From Phyllobacterium sp. 628 (GTDB lineage: Bacteria; Pseudomonadota; Alphaproteobacteria; Rhizobiales; Rhizobiaceae): a DNA stretch of 64,000 nt. Shown piece after piece: positions 44,420 to 54,702 of the stretch; the first letter of the stretch is position 1; each line of letters opens with the position of its first letter. The DNA lies in assembly GCF_014189505.1 (NCBI RefSeq), contig NZ_CP050301.1, forward strand, positions 1,805,501-1,869,500. The letters run 5' to 3'. Below the pieces are notes generated by a model that saw only the letters and a list, made by a program, of their open reading frames with translations, did no database searches and was not told the origin of the DNA. Position numbers and translations under genes: made by a program.

Positions 44420-46069
44420 TCACCGGTCACTCACTTGCCAGCGCGGATTGATCCACGGTTCCTGATTGGACCTCGGCAAGGGATCACGGCCAAGAATATG
44501 GTCCGATGCCTTCTCGCCGGTCATGATCGACGGTCCGTTCAGATTGCCGTTGGTCACACGCGGGAAGATGGAGGAATCGGCAACGCGCAGGCCCTCGACA
44601 CCAATCACCCGGCAGTGCGGATCAACCACGGCCATGGGGTCGCTGGCCGCGCCCATTTTGCAGGTGCCGCAGGGATGGAAAGCGCTTTCCGCATGTTCGC
44701 GCAGGAAGTCATCGATCTCGTCATCCGACTGTACGCCAGCTCCCGGTGAAATTTCCCGTCCGCGATAGGGATCAAGCGCCGCCTGACCGAAAATCTCGCG
44801 GGTAAGGCGTACGGCATGGCGGAAGTCGGTCCAGTCATCCGGGTGCGACATGTAGTTGAACAGAATCTTGGGTTTTTCGAATGGATCAGCCGAGCGCAGC
44901 GTTACGCTGCCGCGTGACTTTGAACGCATCGGACCCACATGCGCCTGAAAACCATGGCCAGCAGCGGCAGCTTTGCCATCATAGCGAATGGCGGCAGGCA
45001 GGAAATGGTATTGAATATCGGGGTAGTCGATGCCGGGCTTGGAGCGCACAAAGGCGGCGGATTCAAAATGGTTGGTCGCGCCATCGCCAGTCTTGAAAAA
45101 CAGCCATTGTGCGCCGATCATCGCCTTGGAGAAAAGCCCGAGCTTGGAGTTGAGCGTGATCGGCTTCAGGCTCTCCTGCTGGATATAGACTTCCATATGA
45201 TCCTGCAGATTCTGCCCGACCCCGGCCCGGTCCGCAACGACAGCGATGCCATGCTCCTTTAAATGCTTAGCAGGGCCGATACCGGACAGCATCAGCAGCT
45301 TTGGCGAATTGATCGACGATGCGGCAATGATGACTTCGCGCCGCGCACGGATCGTTTCCACCTTGCCGCGCCGCGTGATTTCCACGCCGGTTGCCCGCTG
45401 ATTCTCGATAATCACCCGCCGGGCAAAACCATTGACGAGATTGACGTTTCGGCGCTTTAACGCTGGGCGCAGATAGGCATTGGCCGTGGACCAGCGGCGA
45501 CCATTGTGGATGGTCTGTTCCATCGCACCGAAGCCTTCCTGCTTGGTGCCATTATAGTCGTCGGTAACTTCGAACCCGGCCTGTTTGCCCGCATCGACAA
45601 AAGCATGGAACAGCGGATTGTCACGGCGTCCGCGCTGGACATGCATAGGCCCATCGGTGCCGCGCCATCCGGCTTCGCCGCCATGGGAATGTTCCATGCG
45701 CTTGAAGTAAGGCAGCACATCCGCATAGGACCAGCCTGCCGCGCCGCTCTCCGCCCAATGATCGAAATCATGGGCATGACCGCGCACATAGACCATTCCA
45801 TTGATCGAGGACGATCCGCCGATGACCTTGCCGCGCGGCGTTACCAGCGTGCGCCCGGCGAGATGCGGCTCCGGCTCGGAGGTGAAACCCCAGTCATACG
45901 TGCTCATGTTCATCGGGAAGGACAGAGCCGCTGGCATCTGGATAAACGGTCCAATATCGGTGCCGCCGAACTCGATGACGATAACAGAATATTTGCCGTC
46001 CTCCGACAGGCGGTAGGCCATGGCAGATCCGGCAGAACCCGAACCGATGATAACGAAATCTGCTTCCAT
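44420..46069 (-). CDS. betA: Choline dehydrogenase
   Basis: 549 aa, GMC oxidoreductase with FAD. The dinucleotide motif [20 protein letters not shown] is at 5-24, GMC signature 1 is around [20 protein letters not shown], and the C-terminal HPCGTCKMG and [18 protein letters not shown] carry the active-site His region. It oxidises choline to betaine aldehyde, probably at the membrane. It lies 6 nt after betC. Confidence 0.94.
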   Translation of the reverse strand: MEADFVIIGSGSAGSAMAYRLSEDGKYSVIVIEFGGTDIGPFIQMPAALSFPMNMSTYDWGFTSEPEPHLAGRTLVTPRGKVIGGSSSINGMVYVRGHAHDFDHWAESGAAGWSYADVLPYFKRMEHSHGGEAGWRGTDGPMHVQRGRRDNPLFHAFVDAGKQAGFEVTDDYNGTKQEGFGAMEQTIHNGRRWSTANAYLRPALKRRNVNLVNGFARRVIIENQRATGVEITRRGKVETIRARREVIIAASSINSPKLLMLSGIGPAKHLKEHGIAVVADRAGVGQNLQDHMEVYIQQESLKPITLNSKLGLFSKAMIGAQWLFFKTGDGATNHFESAAFVRSKPGIDYPDIQYHFLPAAIRYDGKAAAAGHGFQAHVGPMRSKSRGSVTLRSADPFEKPKILFNYMSHPDDWTDFRHAVRLTREIFGQAALDPYRGREISPGAGVQSDDEIDDFLREHAESAFHPCGTCKMGAASDPMAVVDPHCRVIGVEGLRVADSSIFPRVTNGNLNGPSIMTGEKASDHILGRDPLPRSNQEPWINPRWQVSDR

Positions 46070-46075
46070 TTTGCC

Positions 46076-47599
46076 TCACTCGCCGCGCGGAAAACGCGCG
46101 TTCTCTTCCAGAACATTCAGATCCATGTGATTGCGCATGTAGCGTTCCGATGCCTTTTGCAGCGGCTGATAATCCCAGGGATAATAGGAGCCATTGCGCA
46201 GCGCTTCGTAGACAACCCAGCGCCGTGCCTGACTTTCGCGCACCGCCGCATCATAGGCTGCCAGATCCCAGCGAGCCCTGGCGGCGACCGTGAACCGGGC
46301 CAGCAGTTCGCCATGGGCAGGATCAGCTGCGAGGTTCACGCGCTCGTGCGGATCCGATTCAAGATCAAACAGTTGCGGCGGATCGATCTCGCAGTGCACG
46401 AACTTGTAGCGGCCGTCGCGAATGCAGACGAGCGGGGCATTGGAACCCTCGGCCGCATATTCCATCAGCACCGGCCCCTGCCGCTTGCCGCCCTTGATCG
46501 CGCCGGTCAGATCCTCGCCATCGGTCCATGGTTTGACCGCCGCAATGTCAATGCCTGCGAGGGCCGCCAGCGTCGGGTTGATATCAAGCGTCGATACCGG
46601 CTGGGTGATCAGTTGCGGTGCGATGCCTTGGCCGGCAATCATCAGGGGGACGCGCGCCGAGCCTTCGAAGAAGTTCATCTTGAACCACAGGCCGCGCTCG
46701 CCCAGCATATCGCCATGGTCTGAAGTGAAGACGATGATCGTATTGTCGAGCATGCGGGTGGCGCGCAGCACGTCAAGAATTTCGCCGATCTTGTCATCCA
46801 CATAGGAAATGTTGGCGAGATAGCCCTGACGGGCACTGCGGACATTGTCCGGCGTGATGTCAAAGTTTGTATAGTCACACGCTTGCATCAGGCGCTGTGA
46901 ATGCGGGTCCTGTTCGGCAAACGGGATATCGCCGACTGCCGGTTCCAAAGCGGGGGAGTTCTCATAAAGGTCCCAATATTTGCGCCGCGCCACGTAGGGG
47001 TCGTGCGGGTGGGTGAACGAGACCGTGAGGCACCACGGACGGCTCGCTGTGTTGTCTGATGTCCGCGACAGCTGATACAGTTTCTGCGTTGCGTGGAACG
47101 CGACCTCGTCGTCATATTCCATCTGGTTGCTGGTTTCGGCTATGCCAGCTCCGGTGACAGAACCAAGGTTATGATACCACCAGTCAATGCGTTCTCCCGG
47201 TTTGCGATAGTCCGGCGTCCAGCCAAAATCCGCCGGATAGATATCCGTGGTCAGACGTTCCTCAAAACCGTGAAGCTGATCAGGCCCGACGAAGTGCATC
47301 TTGCCGGACAAGCCGGTGTAATAACCGGCACGGCGCAGATGATGCGCATAGGTCGGAATATCGGAGGCAAATTCCGCTGCATTGTCGTAAACGCGGGTGC
47401 GTGACGGCAATTGGCCGGACATGAAGGATGCACGGGCAGGGGCACAGAGCGGCGACGCCGTATAGGTGTTGGCAAAGCGAGCAGAACGATCGGCCAGTGC
47501 GCGCAGATGCGGCGCATGAATAAACTCTGCCGGGCCATCGGGAAACAGCGTTCCGTTCAACTGGTCGACCATCAGGATGAGAATGTTTGGCCTGGTCAT
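46076..47599 (-). CDS. betC: Choline-sulfatase
   Basis: 507 aa type I sulfatase that frees choline from choline-O-sulfate. The N-terminal metal site [12 protein letters not shown] and the sulfatase signature Cys52-Ala-Pro-Ala-Arg56 ([13 protein letters not shown]) are visible; that Cys must be changed to formylglycine by a separate enzyme. [18 protein letters not shown] and [14 protein letters not shown] supply further metal ligands. No signal peptide, so cytoplasmic. It overlaps betI by 4 nt. Confidence 0.95.
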   Translation of the reverse strand: MTRPNILILMVDQLNGTLFPDGPAEFIHAPHLRALADRSARFANTYTASPLCAPARASFMSGQLPSRTRVYDNAAEFASDIPTYAHHLRRAGYYTGLSGKMHFVGPDQLHGFEERLTTDIYPADFGWTPDYRKPGERIDWWYHNLGSVTGAGIAETSNQMEYDDEVAFHATQKLYQLSRTSDNTASRPWCLTVSFTHPHDPYVARRKYWDLYENSPALEPAVGDIPFAEQDPHSQRLMQACDYTNFDITPDNVRSARQGYLANISYVDDKIGEILDVLRATRMLDNTIIVFTSDHGDMLGERGLWFKMNFFEGSARVPLMIAGQGIAPQLITQPVSTLDINPTLAALAGIDIAAVKPWTDGEDLTGAIKGGKRQGPVLMEYAAEGSNAPLVCIRDGRYKFVHCEIDPPQLFDLESDPHERVNLAADPAHGELLARFTVAARARWDLAAYDAAVRESQARRWVVYEALRNGSYYPWDYQPLQKASERYMRNHMDLNVLEENARFPRGE

Positions 47600-48189
47600 A
47601 GGGATGCTCCGGCGGCGGTTAATTTCGTCGTCACGTAATCTTCCACAAGCGCGATTGCCGAGGCTGCCTCAGGCGCGCCATTGCGCAGCGCATGGCGGAT
47701 ATAGAGCCCGTCGATCATGGCTGCAGCGCCCTCTGCGATCTGCAGGGCGATGGCGCGGCTAGTCATACGGCTGAGCGCATAGGCGAGGTTGGAATGCATG
47801 CGGCGGGCATAGACCCGCAACAAGCGGCGCGTTTCATCCGATTGCTGTGCATGCACATAGAAGGCGAGCCACGCGGCTACGGTCTGCGGCGCAAATTGCG
47901 AGGCGGAAAAGTTGACGGCAATGATCGCGGCGACGCGCGCGGTTGGTGTACGCGCCGTTTCCAGAGCCGTCAGAAGGTCCCGCCCGAGCTCTTTCAGGAG
48001 GTGTCGCATGGTGGCGAGGATCAGCTGTTCCTTGCCGCCGAAATAGTGATGTGCCAGCGCCGGCGAAACACCCGCTTCATGGGCGATCTCCGCGACAGTT
48101 ACATCCAGCGAGCCGCGCTGGCCGATCGTGCGTATAGCCGCATCAATCAACTCCCGCTTGCGCAGTGGTTCCATTCCGACTTTGGGCAT
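47596..48189 (-). CDS. betI: HTH-type repressor BetI
   Basis: 197 aa, TetR family. The N-terminal helix-turn-helix is typical of BetI ([20 protein letters not shown], then [20 protein letters not shown]). It represses the bet genes until choline is present. First gene of betI-betC-betA-betB. The inverted repeat at 48223-48242 is the probable operator. Confidence 0.95.
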   Translation of the reverse strand: MPKVGMEPLRKRELIDAAIRTIGQRGSLDVTVAEIAHEAGVSPALAHHYFGGKEQLILATMRHLLKELGRDLLTALETARTPTARVAAIIAVNFSASQFAPQTVAAWLAFYVHAQQSDETRRLLRVYARRMHSNLAYALSRMTSRAIALQIAEGAAAMIDGLYIRHALRNGAPEAASAIALVEDYVTTKLTAAGASL

Positions 48190-48222
48190 GTTGAGAAACC
48201 TCGTTTGGAGGAATTATTATTC

Positions 48223-48242
48223 TTGATTGACTGATCAATCAA
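48223..48242. promoter_or_regulatory. Probable BetI operator
   Basis: TTGATTGACTGATCAATCAA: perfect 8-bp arms TTGATTGA and TCAATCAA with a 4-nt centre, 33 bases upstream of the betI start codon. Confidence 0.8.
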
Positions 48243-48303
48243 TAAAAACTTTGAGAGGATTTATTTGATATTGAAAGACGGGAGAGCCGCTTTCTGTTGC
48301 ACG

Positions 48304-48439
48304 TCCATTGTGCGTGGTTCGACAAGCTCACCATGAGGGAGAGTGAGGATTGCAGGGAGCTATGTTCTGCAACACTTCCGGTGGCATTGCAGCCAAACCA
48401 ATTCCCTCATGGTGAGCTTGTCGAACCACGCACAATGGA
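48304..48439. repeat. Repeat family A, perfect 37-bp inverted pair
   Basis: Arms 48304-48340 and 48403-48439 are exact inverted complements over 37 bp with a 62-nt middle. This is the best preserved copy in the window. The middle is similar to that at 28062-28124 (GAGGATTGC..., then GCAGCCAAACCAA or GCTGCCAAACCAA), which defines a full element of about 136 bp. Confidence 0.92.
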
Positions 48440-48540
48440 TGTGCAGCACAACAATATATCACCATCAAACCAGCGATGAGTGACTGCGCGATGACATGTA
48501 TCTAAACTGTCACCCAACATCCCTTGCAGGCCGGGCTCCA

Positions 48541-48700
48541 ACCCTCCCACTTGTGGGGGAGGGTAGCTGCAAAGCAGCGGGGTGGGGGGTAATGATTGAT
48601 CCGTTAAAACCGGGAAACAATTTGTCCTCTTGCACGACTGCATTTAGTCCCCCCACCCCGGACCTGCGGTCCGACCCTCCCCACGTTGGGGGAGGGTAAG
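48541..48700. repeat. Repeat family B, copy 2
   Basis: About 160 bp, similar to 8631-8790: ACCCTCCCACTTGTGGGGGA at the left, AGCAGCGGGGTGGGGG, and CCACCCCGGACCTGCGGTCC with GACCCTCCCCACGTTGGGGG at the right. It stands about 100 bases from a family A pair, as copy 1 does. The gap 48190-48913 contains the BetI operator, A and B elements and no gene I can support. Confidence 0.85.
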
Positions 48701-48913
48701 CAGCGATGCTGCTTGTGCGTTTTGCCAAGTGGTCCCGCGACCGAATTTCGCCTTACATCATCTCAAAGCAATAAATGAATCAGCCGAAAGCCCACTTCAG
48801 CACGATAATTGCCAAACCACAGACCCCGGTATTGCACTGCAACAAACCGCTTTACCTTGAAGCGCGGCAGGTTCATGGTTACCTCAACAAGAATGCTATT
48901 TTGGAGGAATAAC

Positions 48914-50080
48914 ATGACAGCCTGTATCGTTGGATGGTCGCATTTGCCTTTCGGCAAGCTGGAAGGCGAAACCGTCGAAAGCCTGATCGTCAAAGCTGCA
49001 CTCGCTGCGCTGGATCATGCGGGTATTGGTCCACAGGATGTGGATGAAATCGTTCTTGGCCACTTCAACGCTGGCTTTTCGCCACAGGATTTCACCGCAA
49101 GCCTTGTCTTGCAGGCCAGCGATGCGTTCCGCTTCAAACCCGCCACGCGGGTGGAAAATGCCTGTGCAACCGGTTCGGCAGCGGTGCATCAGGGCATCAA
49201 GACCATCCGCGCCGGTGCTGCAAAGGTCGTCCTGGTGGTGGGTGTCGAGAAGATGACATCGACACCGGGACCGGAAATCGGCAAGAACCTTCTCAAAGCC
49301 TCTTATCTTCCCGAAGAAGGCGATATCCCTGCCGGGTTTTCCGGAGTGTTCGGCCAGATCGCCGCTGCCTATTTCCAGAAATATGGTGATCAGTCCGATG
49401 CGCTGGCGACCATTGCCGCCAAGAACCACAAGAACGGCGTCAACAATCCCTACGCACAGATGCGCAAGGATCTGGGCTATGAATTCTGCCGTCACGAAAG
49501 CGAGAAGAACCCCTTCGTCGCCGGTCCTTTGAAGCGCACCGATTGTTCGCTTGTATCCGATGGTGCTGCGGCGCTGGTGCTTACCGATACGCAGACCGCG
49601 CTGAAGATGCGGCGCGCCGTGGCGTTCCGTGCTGCTCAACACGTGCAGGATTTCCTGCCGATTTCGAAACGCGATATCCTGCTGTTCGAAGGTTGCTCCG
49701 AGGGCTGGAAGCGTGCACTGGATCAGGCCGGTGTAACGCTGGGCGATCTCTCCTTTGTCGAGACACATGATTGCTTCACCATTGCCGAACTCATCGAATA
49801 TGAAGCCATGGGTCTTGCCAAACCGGGCGAAGGCGCCAAGGTTGCCCTTGAAGGTCAGACCGCCATGGGCGGACGCCTGCCGGTCAATCCATCGGGCGGG
49901 CTAAAGGCCAAGGGACATCCGATTGGCGCCAGCGGCGTTTCCATGCACGTCTTGTCGTCCATGCAGCTGACAGGCGAAGCGGGTGGGATTCAGGTGCCGG
50001 ATGCCAAGCTCGCGGGAATCTTCAACATGGGCGGCGCTGCTGTCGCCAACTATGTGTCGATCCTCGAACGCATCAAATAA
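48914..50080 (+). CDS. Thiolase family protein (acetyl-CoA acetyltransferase type)
   Basis: 388 aa from the ATG at 48914, with TTGGAGGAATAAC upstream. The acyl-accepting Cys is Cys84 (ENACATGSAAVHQGI), and the other active-site regions are ETHDCFTIAELIEYEAMG and NPSGGLKAKGHPIGASG. The sequence is of the SCP2-thiolase/archaeal thiolase type rather than PhaA. It degrades or builds acyl-CoA chains. It stands alone with its own terminator. The chain-length preference cannot be told. Confidence 0.87.
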   Translation: MTACIVGWSHLPFGKLEGETVESLIVKAALAALDHAGIGPQDVDEIVLGHFNAGFSPQDFTASLVLQASDAFRFKPATRVENACATGSAAVHQGIKTIRAGAAKVVLVVGVEKMTSTPGPEIGKNLLKASYLPEEGDIPAGFSGVFGQIAAAYFQKYGDQSDALATIAAKNHKNGVNNPYAQMRKDLGYEFCRHESEKNPFVAGPLKRTDCSLVSDGAAALVLTDTQTALKMRRAVAFRAAQHVQDFLPISKRDILLFEGCSEGWKRALDQAGVTLGDLSFVETHDCFTIAELIEYEAMGLAKPGEGAKVALEGQTAMGGRLPVNPSGGLKAKGHPIGASGVSMHVLSSMQLTGEAGGIQVPDAKLAGIFNMGGAAVANYVSILERIK

Positions 50081-50101
50081 ATATCCCACAGCGTATTTTG
50101 C

Positions 50102-50135
50102 GAATCCGGGACTTTAAGACCCGGATTCTGTGTTT
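50102..50135 (+). terminator. Intrinsic terminator after the thiolase gene
   Basis: Stem GAATCCGGG / CCCGGATTC with a 9-nt loop, then TGTGTTTT. Confidence 0.8.
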
Positions 50136-50193
50136 TAAAAGCACCTTATAAATCCATGAATTGAATCATCTTTCTACGGCAGAGGGAAACGTC

Positions 50194-50925
50194 ATGTCGA
50201 ACGGATGGAAAGAGTCGGCCTCCGCCTGGATCGCCGAACAGGCGGATGACGGCGATTATGGCCGCATGCATGTACTCGACCGGCCAATGCTGGAGCGCAT
50301 CAGCGGCCGTGGCTTTAAAAACGCACTCGATGTCGGCTGCGGCGAAGGCCGCTTCTGCCGCATCCTCAGGGATCTCGGGATCAAGCCCGTCGGTATTGAT
50401 CCGACCGAGGAATTGCTGGAGCAGGCCCAAGGCAGGGACCCCGAGGGCGACTATCGCTTCGGCTATGCGGAAGCGCTGGAATTTGCCGATGCATCGTTCG
50501 ATCTGGTGGTGAGCTATCTCTCGCTCATCGACATCCCTTACCTGCGCAAGGCCATTGCCGAGATGACCCGTGTCCTCCAGCCCGGTGGAACCCTGCTCAT
50601 CGCCAATCTCAACAGCTTCAACACGGCGGGGCTACCAGCGGGCTGGCAGCCCGATATCAATGGCGATCCGCGTTTCTATATCGACCATTATCTTGAAGAG
50701 CGCGTGGACTGGATGGAGTGGCGTGGCATTCGCATCCAGAATTGGCACCGCCCGTTGAGCACCTATATGTCGCTTCTTCTCAGCCATGGCCTGACGCTGC
50801 GTCATTTTGCCGAACCGGCACCCTATGGCGGCGATCCTGACAAGGCCGAGCGCTATCGCCGCGTGCCATATTTTCTCATTATGGAATGGGAAAAGCCGGG
50901 TATAGCCGCTTGCCTGCCTGTATAG
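50194..50925 (+). CDS. Class I SAM-dependent methyltransferase
   Basis: 243 aa from the ATG at 50194, with GAGGGAAA upstream. SAM-binding motif I is ALDVGCGEGRFCRIL (44-58), the acidic end of strand 2 is VGIDPTEELLEQAQ, and motif III is LQPGGTLLIANLNS. Methyltransf_11 fold. The substrate is not readable; nearest relatives from memory act on small molecules or quinone-like compounds. It stands alone. Confidence 0.85.
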   Translation: MSNGWKESASAWIAEQADDGDYGRMHVLDRPMLERISGRGFKNALDVGCGEGRFCRILRDLGIKPVGIDPTEELLEQAQGRDPEGDYRFGYAEALEFADASFDLVVSYLSLIDIPYLRKAIAEMTRVLQPGGTLLIANLNSFNTAGLPAGWQPDINGDPRFYIDHYLEERVDWMEWRGIRIQNWHRPLSTYMSLLLSHGLTLRHFAEPAPYGGDPDKAERYRRVPYFLIMEWEKPGIAACLPV

Positions 50926-51035
50926 GCGAATAATTTGAGCAAGCAGCTTTCTCCATTGGAAAGGGGGCCGGAGCATCCTATAAGACCATCAATTCCGGCT
51001 GATTTCGGTCAATTTCCTGTGCAATGTAGGGCGTC

Positions 51036-52055
51036 ATGAGCAATCCTGTTCTTGTTGAAGTTTTTCGCGGCGAAACCGTTGAAAGCCGCCATCGCGGCGC
51101 GGTGGTCGTTACTGATGGCGATGGCAAGGTCGTCTATTCCGTTGGCGATATTGAGCGCCCGACTTTTCCACGCTCGGCGATCAAGGCGATCCAGGCGTTG
51201 CCACTGGTAGAAAGCGGCGCGGCGGATGCTTACGGCTTTGGCGCCGAGGAACTGGCCATGGCCTGCGCTTCACATTCCGGCGAGCCGGAGCATGTGCGCA
51301 AGGCTTCCGATATGCTGGGTCGCGCCGGACTTGACGGTTCGGCGCTTGAATGCGGTGCGCACTGGTCATCCGATCAGGCTGTGCTTATCGCACTGGCCAA
51401 GAGCGGGCAGGAGCCGACAGCGCTGCATAACAATTGTTCCGGCAAGCATTCCGGGTTTCTCTGCACCTGCGTGCATCTGGGCATTCCCACTTCGGGCTAT
51501 TCATCGCTCGGGTCGCAATCGCAGAACATGGTGTGTGAGGCGATGGAGAGTGTGACCGGCGCGGTGCATTCGCTGGACCGTTGCGGCACCGATGGCTGCT
51601 CCATTCCGACCTATGCCATTCCGTTGAAGAATTTGGCGCACGGCTTCGCCCGGATGGTGACAGGAACCGGACTGCCGCCGGTGCGCGCCAAGGCTGCCAG
51701 GCGCCTGCTCGATGCCACCATGGCCGTACCATTCTACGTCGCTGGCACCAACCGCGCTTGCACGCGTCTGATGGAAATGGCGCCCGGCCGAATTTTTGTC
51801 AAAACCGGTGCCGAGGGCGTGTTTGTCGGTGCATTGCCGGAATTTGGACTGGGAATTGCATTGAAGTGCGACGACGGGACGACGCGGGCTTCGGAGGCCA
51901 TGATTGCCACGGTTCTGGCGCGCATTTTCCGCAATGAAGCAGAACTGGAATCAAAGCTCGACCGGTTTGCCGATCGGGAAATGCGCAACTGGAATGGCAT
52001 CACCTATGGCGTTGTCAGCCCTGCGGATGTCCTGACGGAAGCCAATATCAACTAG
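51036..52055 (+). CDS. L-asparaginase, Rhizobium etli (ReAV, class 3) type
   Basis: 339 aa. It belongs to the asparaginase II family unrelated to E. coli AnsA/B. The residues described for ReAV are present one position earlier: Ser47 and Lys50 (PRSAIKA), Ser79 (ACASHSGEP), and the zinc-site Cys134 and Lys137 (NNCSGKHSG), with Asp and Cys in DRCGTDGCSIP. It hydrolyses asparagine to aspartate and ammonia in the cytoplasm, allowing Asn to serve as carbon and nitrogen source. Confidence 0.9.
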   Translation: MSNPVLVEVFRGETVESRHRGAVVVTDGDGKVVYSVGDIERPTFPRSAIKAIQALPLVESGAADAYGFGAEELAMACASHSGEPEHVRKASDMLGRAGLDGSALECGAHWSSDQAVLIALAKSGQEPTALHNNCSGKHSGFLCTCVHLGIPTSGYSSLGSQSQNMVCEAMESVTGAVHSLDRCGTDGCSIPTYAIPLKNLAHGFARMVTGTGLPPVRAKAARRLLDATMAVPFYVAGTNRACTRLMEMAPGRIFVKTGAEGVFVGALPEFGLGIALKCDDGTTRASEAMIATVLARIFRNEAELESKLDRFADREMRNWNGITYGVVSPADVLTEANIN

Positions 52056-52058
52056 AAC

Positions 52059-53393
52059 CTAGGACAGGATATTGCGCTCGACGATCAGCTTGTCGAAGCC
52101 GCTGGTGCTTTGCTTGGCCAGATCCCCGGTCGCGACATTCATCCAGCGATGCCCGATAATGCCGCCTTTGACGGCGTTTTCAATAATGTTGCCGGTGATA
52201 ATGGCCGGACCAACGCCGTCAACAACACTGACATAGATGCCTGTGCCGGACTGGCGGATGATATTTCCCGTGGCAGTCACATTGCGCATGTAAGGCCCCC
52301 AGCCGAGCTTGATCCCGTAGAGCGGCGCATTTTCGACCACATTGCCGTTGACCGCGATATCCGCCTCGACGCTGATGCCGATGCCAAAACCCGGCGCGTC
52401 AGCCGGATAAGGGCCAGCCGCCGTGAGGTTGCGCACGACATTGCCGCTGCAGGTCCCCATGCGGCCGCCGCTGTCCATATTGACCATGGAAATGCCGCTG
52501 GCAGCGCCATCGACAACATTGTTGGCAATGATCGCGCCTTCAAAGGAAAACTCCGAATAAAGCGCCATCTCGCCACTGTTGGTGCAATTGTTGCCGATGA
52601 TCTGGACATTGTTTCCGGCATTGGCGCGAATGGCAGAGAAAGCGCAATTATTGAGCACATTGTTGGTGACAAGCACATTGCCGTCGCGAAACACATTGAT
52701 GCCGTTGCCGTTCTGCCCGGTGCCGCCGCTGCGGGCCGCGATATCTTCGACGCGGTTACCGCTGACAATGGTGCCGTCCGGACCTTGTGTGTCGCGAAAG
52801 ATCAGAATGCCGCCATTACCACAACCATGCACATGATTGCCGGTAATCTGCAGACCGGTGGACTGGGAGGCGAAAATGCCTGCATCCCTGGCATCGGCGA
52901 TCCGGCTGCGTTCTATGCAACCGCCGCTGTTGTAAAGCGCGATGCCATGTGCGCTGGAGCCGGTGAAATCACAATCATCGACGATGATCTGGCCGACATT
53001 GCTGACATCGACGAGCGCCTTGGTGTTCAAAAACTGATTGGCACCATCGAACACAAGCCCGCTGAGCCTTATCTGGCTGGCATTGCTCCCATTGAAAAAT
53101 CGGCCATTGCCGCCATTGAGAAGGCGGGTTGTACCGGGAATGCCAGCAATATTGACCCGGTCAGGAAACTCGACGCCTGAAACAATATAAGTTCCGGGTG
53201 GGAGAAATATCTGTTCGCCGGTGGAACTTGCTCTTTGCAACAGCGCATTCAGGGCACGGCCCTGATCATCCGGTGAGCCTGCATGCAGCCCGCTGACGGT
53301 TGCAGCGGGTGTCTTGGCAAATGCAGTTGCAGGCAATAATGCGCCAGCGCCAAGACTTGCCATGCCGCCAAGAACAAGACGTCTGCTGATCAC
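52059..53393 (-). CDS. Tat-exported right-handed beta-helix protein (TIGR03808 type)
   Basis: 444 aa. The N-terminus has a twin-arginine signal ([20 protein letters not shown], cleavage after AFA). The mature part is a run of about 20-residue parallel beta-helix coils with repeated G-N-x-V/I units ([40 protein letters not shown]). It resembles the rhizobial family of Tat-translocated repeat proteins. It may bind or modify a polysaccharide in the periplasm. Its 3' end abuts that of the asparaginase gene. Confidence 0.87.
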   Translation of the reverse strand: MISRRLVLGGMASLGAGALLPATAFAKTPAATVSGLHAGSPDDQGRALNALLQRASSTGEQIFLPPGTYIVSGVEFPDRVNIAGIPGTTRLLNGGNGRFFNGSNASQIRLSGLVFDGANQFLNTKALVDVSNVGQIIVDDCDFTGSSAHGIALYNSGGCIERSRIADARDAGIFASQSTGLQITGNHVHGCGNGGILIFRDTQGPDGTIVSGNRVEDIAARSGGTGQNGNGINVFRDGNVLVTNNVLNNCAFSAIRANAGNNVQIIGNNCTNSGEMALYSEFSFEGAIIANNVVDGAASGISMVNMDSGGRMGTCSGNVVRNLTAAGPYPADAPGFGIGISVEADIAVNGNVVENAPLYGIKLGWGPYMRNVTATGNIIRQSGTGIYVSVVDGVGPAIITGNIIENAVKGGIIGHRWMNVATGDLAKQSTSGFDKLIVERNILS

Positions 53394-53506
53394 GGACTTA
53401 TCCTCATGTTGAGCAGGATTGCTGTTACAATCTATCCACGGCCCGGCGGCTTATGTTTCGATTGATGGCACTTGCAGCTTGGTCAGGCAAGGCATACCTT
53501 CCTTTA

Positions 53507-53992
53507 ATGAGCAGAGCCTTTACCAAGGAAGATGACAGCAACGCTTCGATCGATCTCGGCGAGCGCCCGATCAGTCCGCACCGCAATCTGGTGACGGAGA
53601 GGGGGCTGGCGATGATCGATGCCGAAATCGCAGTGCTGCATGAAGAGCTGGCCAAGGGTAATGCCGAAGCGGACCGCGACGTGATCGCGCGCGCATCACG
53701 CGATTTGCGCTACTGGACCGCGCGCCGGGAAACCGCCGAGCTCTCGCATCCCGATCCGGCCAGCAATGTGGTGCGGTTCGGCATGACGGTGACGATTGCT
53801 GATGAACACGAGGCCCGCCACAGTTGGGCGATTGTGGGCGAAGACGAAGCGGATGCCAGCCATGGCAAAATCTCGCACGTCTCGCCGATGGCACAGTTGA
53901 TGTTTGGGAAGTCGCTGGGCGATATTTTCGAACTGAACGGCCGCGAATGGGAAATTGTCGAGATCGGATTGCCGCAGGTTGAATCGGAATAG
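53507..53992 (+). CDS. GreA/GreB family transcription elongation factor-like protein
   Basis: 161 aa from the ATG at 53507. An N-terminal coiled-coil region ([20 protein letters not shown], to about residue 80) precedes the FKBP-like C-terminal domain ([20 protein letters not shown], then [22 protein letters not shown]). The rhizobial GreA/B paralogue class differs from housekeeping GreA. It may help RNA polymerase to cleave backtracked RNA, or be a regulator of the polymerase. Upstream in-frame ATGs exist but lack family likeness. Confidence 0.83.
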   Translation: MSRAFTKEDDSNASIDLGERPISPHRNLVTERGLAMIDAEIAVLHEELAKGNAEADRDVIARASRDLRYWTARRETAELSHPDPASNVVRFGMTVTIADEHEARHSWAIVGEDEADASHGKISHVSPMAQLMFGKSLGDIFELNGREWEIVEIGLPQVESE

Positions 53993-54029
53993 CAGGCAGC
54001 AATATCAGTATATTGAATATAAAAGGTTT

Positions 54030-54413
54030 TTAGAGTTTTGCGATATGGTCACGGAAAAAGTCTGAAGCGCCACGTTCATCGATTTCTCCCGAAGTGACAC
54101 CCATGACGAAAGTGTACAGTGTGCCGTTGTCAGCTATCAGGATATAACCATTGAGGATCAGGAAAGTACCGGCGGCAACGGCTGCTGTTCGCTTATTGCC
54201 GTCTACGAATGCATGATTACGGGCAATACCAAACATATAGGCACCGGCGAGATCAGCAATATTAGCTTCTTCATAAAGCGATTTGTTCTCGGCGCGCGCC
54301 AAAGCGGATTCGAGGGCGTTTTCATCTCTCAAACCTTGCGCGCCACCATGCCTGCGCAATTGCTCCGCATGCATGGCTTCCACGACCCGCCGGGAAAGAA
54401 ACTCCCAGCTCAT
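54030..54413 (-). CDS. Doc-type (death-on-curing) toxin, Fic fold
   Basis: 127 aa. The Fic/Doc motif HAFVDGNKRTAAVAAGTFLI (about 67-86) is of the HxFxDGNKR type that phosphorylates EF-Tu in phage P1 Doc. ARNHAFVDGNKR and the N-terminal GLRDENALESALARAENK are family features. It is preceded by, and overlaps by 4 nt, an AbrB/MazE-type antitoxin gene, so a type II toxin-antitoxin pair. Confidence 0.92.
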   Translation of the reverse strand: MSWEFLSRRVVEAMHAEQLRRHGGAQGLRDENALESALARAENKSLYEEANIADLAGAYMFGIARNHAFVDGNKRTAAVAAGTFLILNGYILIADNGTLYTFVMGVTSGEIDERGASDFFRDHIAKL

Positions 54414-54631
54414 TCTGCAAGCTTCTGAAGCGCAACCTTATATTTGTCCATGACCTTGCGCGCCGCTTCCATCTGACGTTCAAAAGCATCATCTGTAGGC
54501 TGCAACGCAAATCCCTTTGCAGTGGCAATGACTTCCAATTCATCGCCAGCCTTGAGATTATGAAGATCAAGGAGTTCCTTCGGGAAGATCACACCTTCCG
54601 AATTTCCGATCTTTCGCAACATTACATTCAT
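54410..54631 (-). CDS. AbrB/MazE-type antitoxin
   Basis: 73 aa from the ATG at 54631, with GGAG upstream. Residues to about 45 form the swapped-hairpin SpoVT-AbrB DNA-binding domain (LRKIGNSEGVIFPKELLDLH). The C-terminal helix (FERQMEAARKVMDKYKVALQ) should wrap the toxin. It would neutralise the Doc-type toxin and repress the pair through the site at 54647-54666. An in-frame start at 54673 would run through this operator. Confidence 0.9.
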   Translation of the reverse strand: MNVMLRKIGNSEGVIFPKELLDLHNLKAGDELEVIATAKGFALQPTDDAFERQMEAARKVMDKYKVALQKLAE

Positions 54632-54646
54632 GGCTTCAACTCCAAT

Positions 54647-54666
54647 GTTATAACAATGATTATAAC
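54647..54666. promoter_or_regulatory. Probable operator of the toxin-antitoxin pair
   Basis: GTTATAACAATGATTATAAC: arms GTTATAA and TTATAAC with a 6-nt centre, 15 bases upstream of the antitoxin start codon. Confidence 0.7.
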
Positions 54667-54702
54667 TTGGCATCTGAAGCTAATCAAGACCCGGCATATG
54701 CG

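Noticed and set aside
45506..46723. 405-codon frame on the plus strand opposite betA and betC
   Set aside because: It spans the junction of two recognised genes on the other strand and has no domain of its own.
48304..48439. Perfect 37-bp inverted repeat as the ends of an insertion sequence
   Set aside because: Only 62 bases lie between the arms, with no transposase and no clear target duplication. At most a miniature element.
52110..53180. 356-codon frame opposite the beta-helix protein
   Set aside because: The repeated pattern of Asp/Ile/Ala mirrors the beta-helix coils of the real gene; there is no independent start signal.
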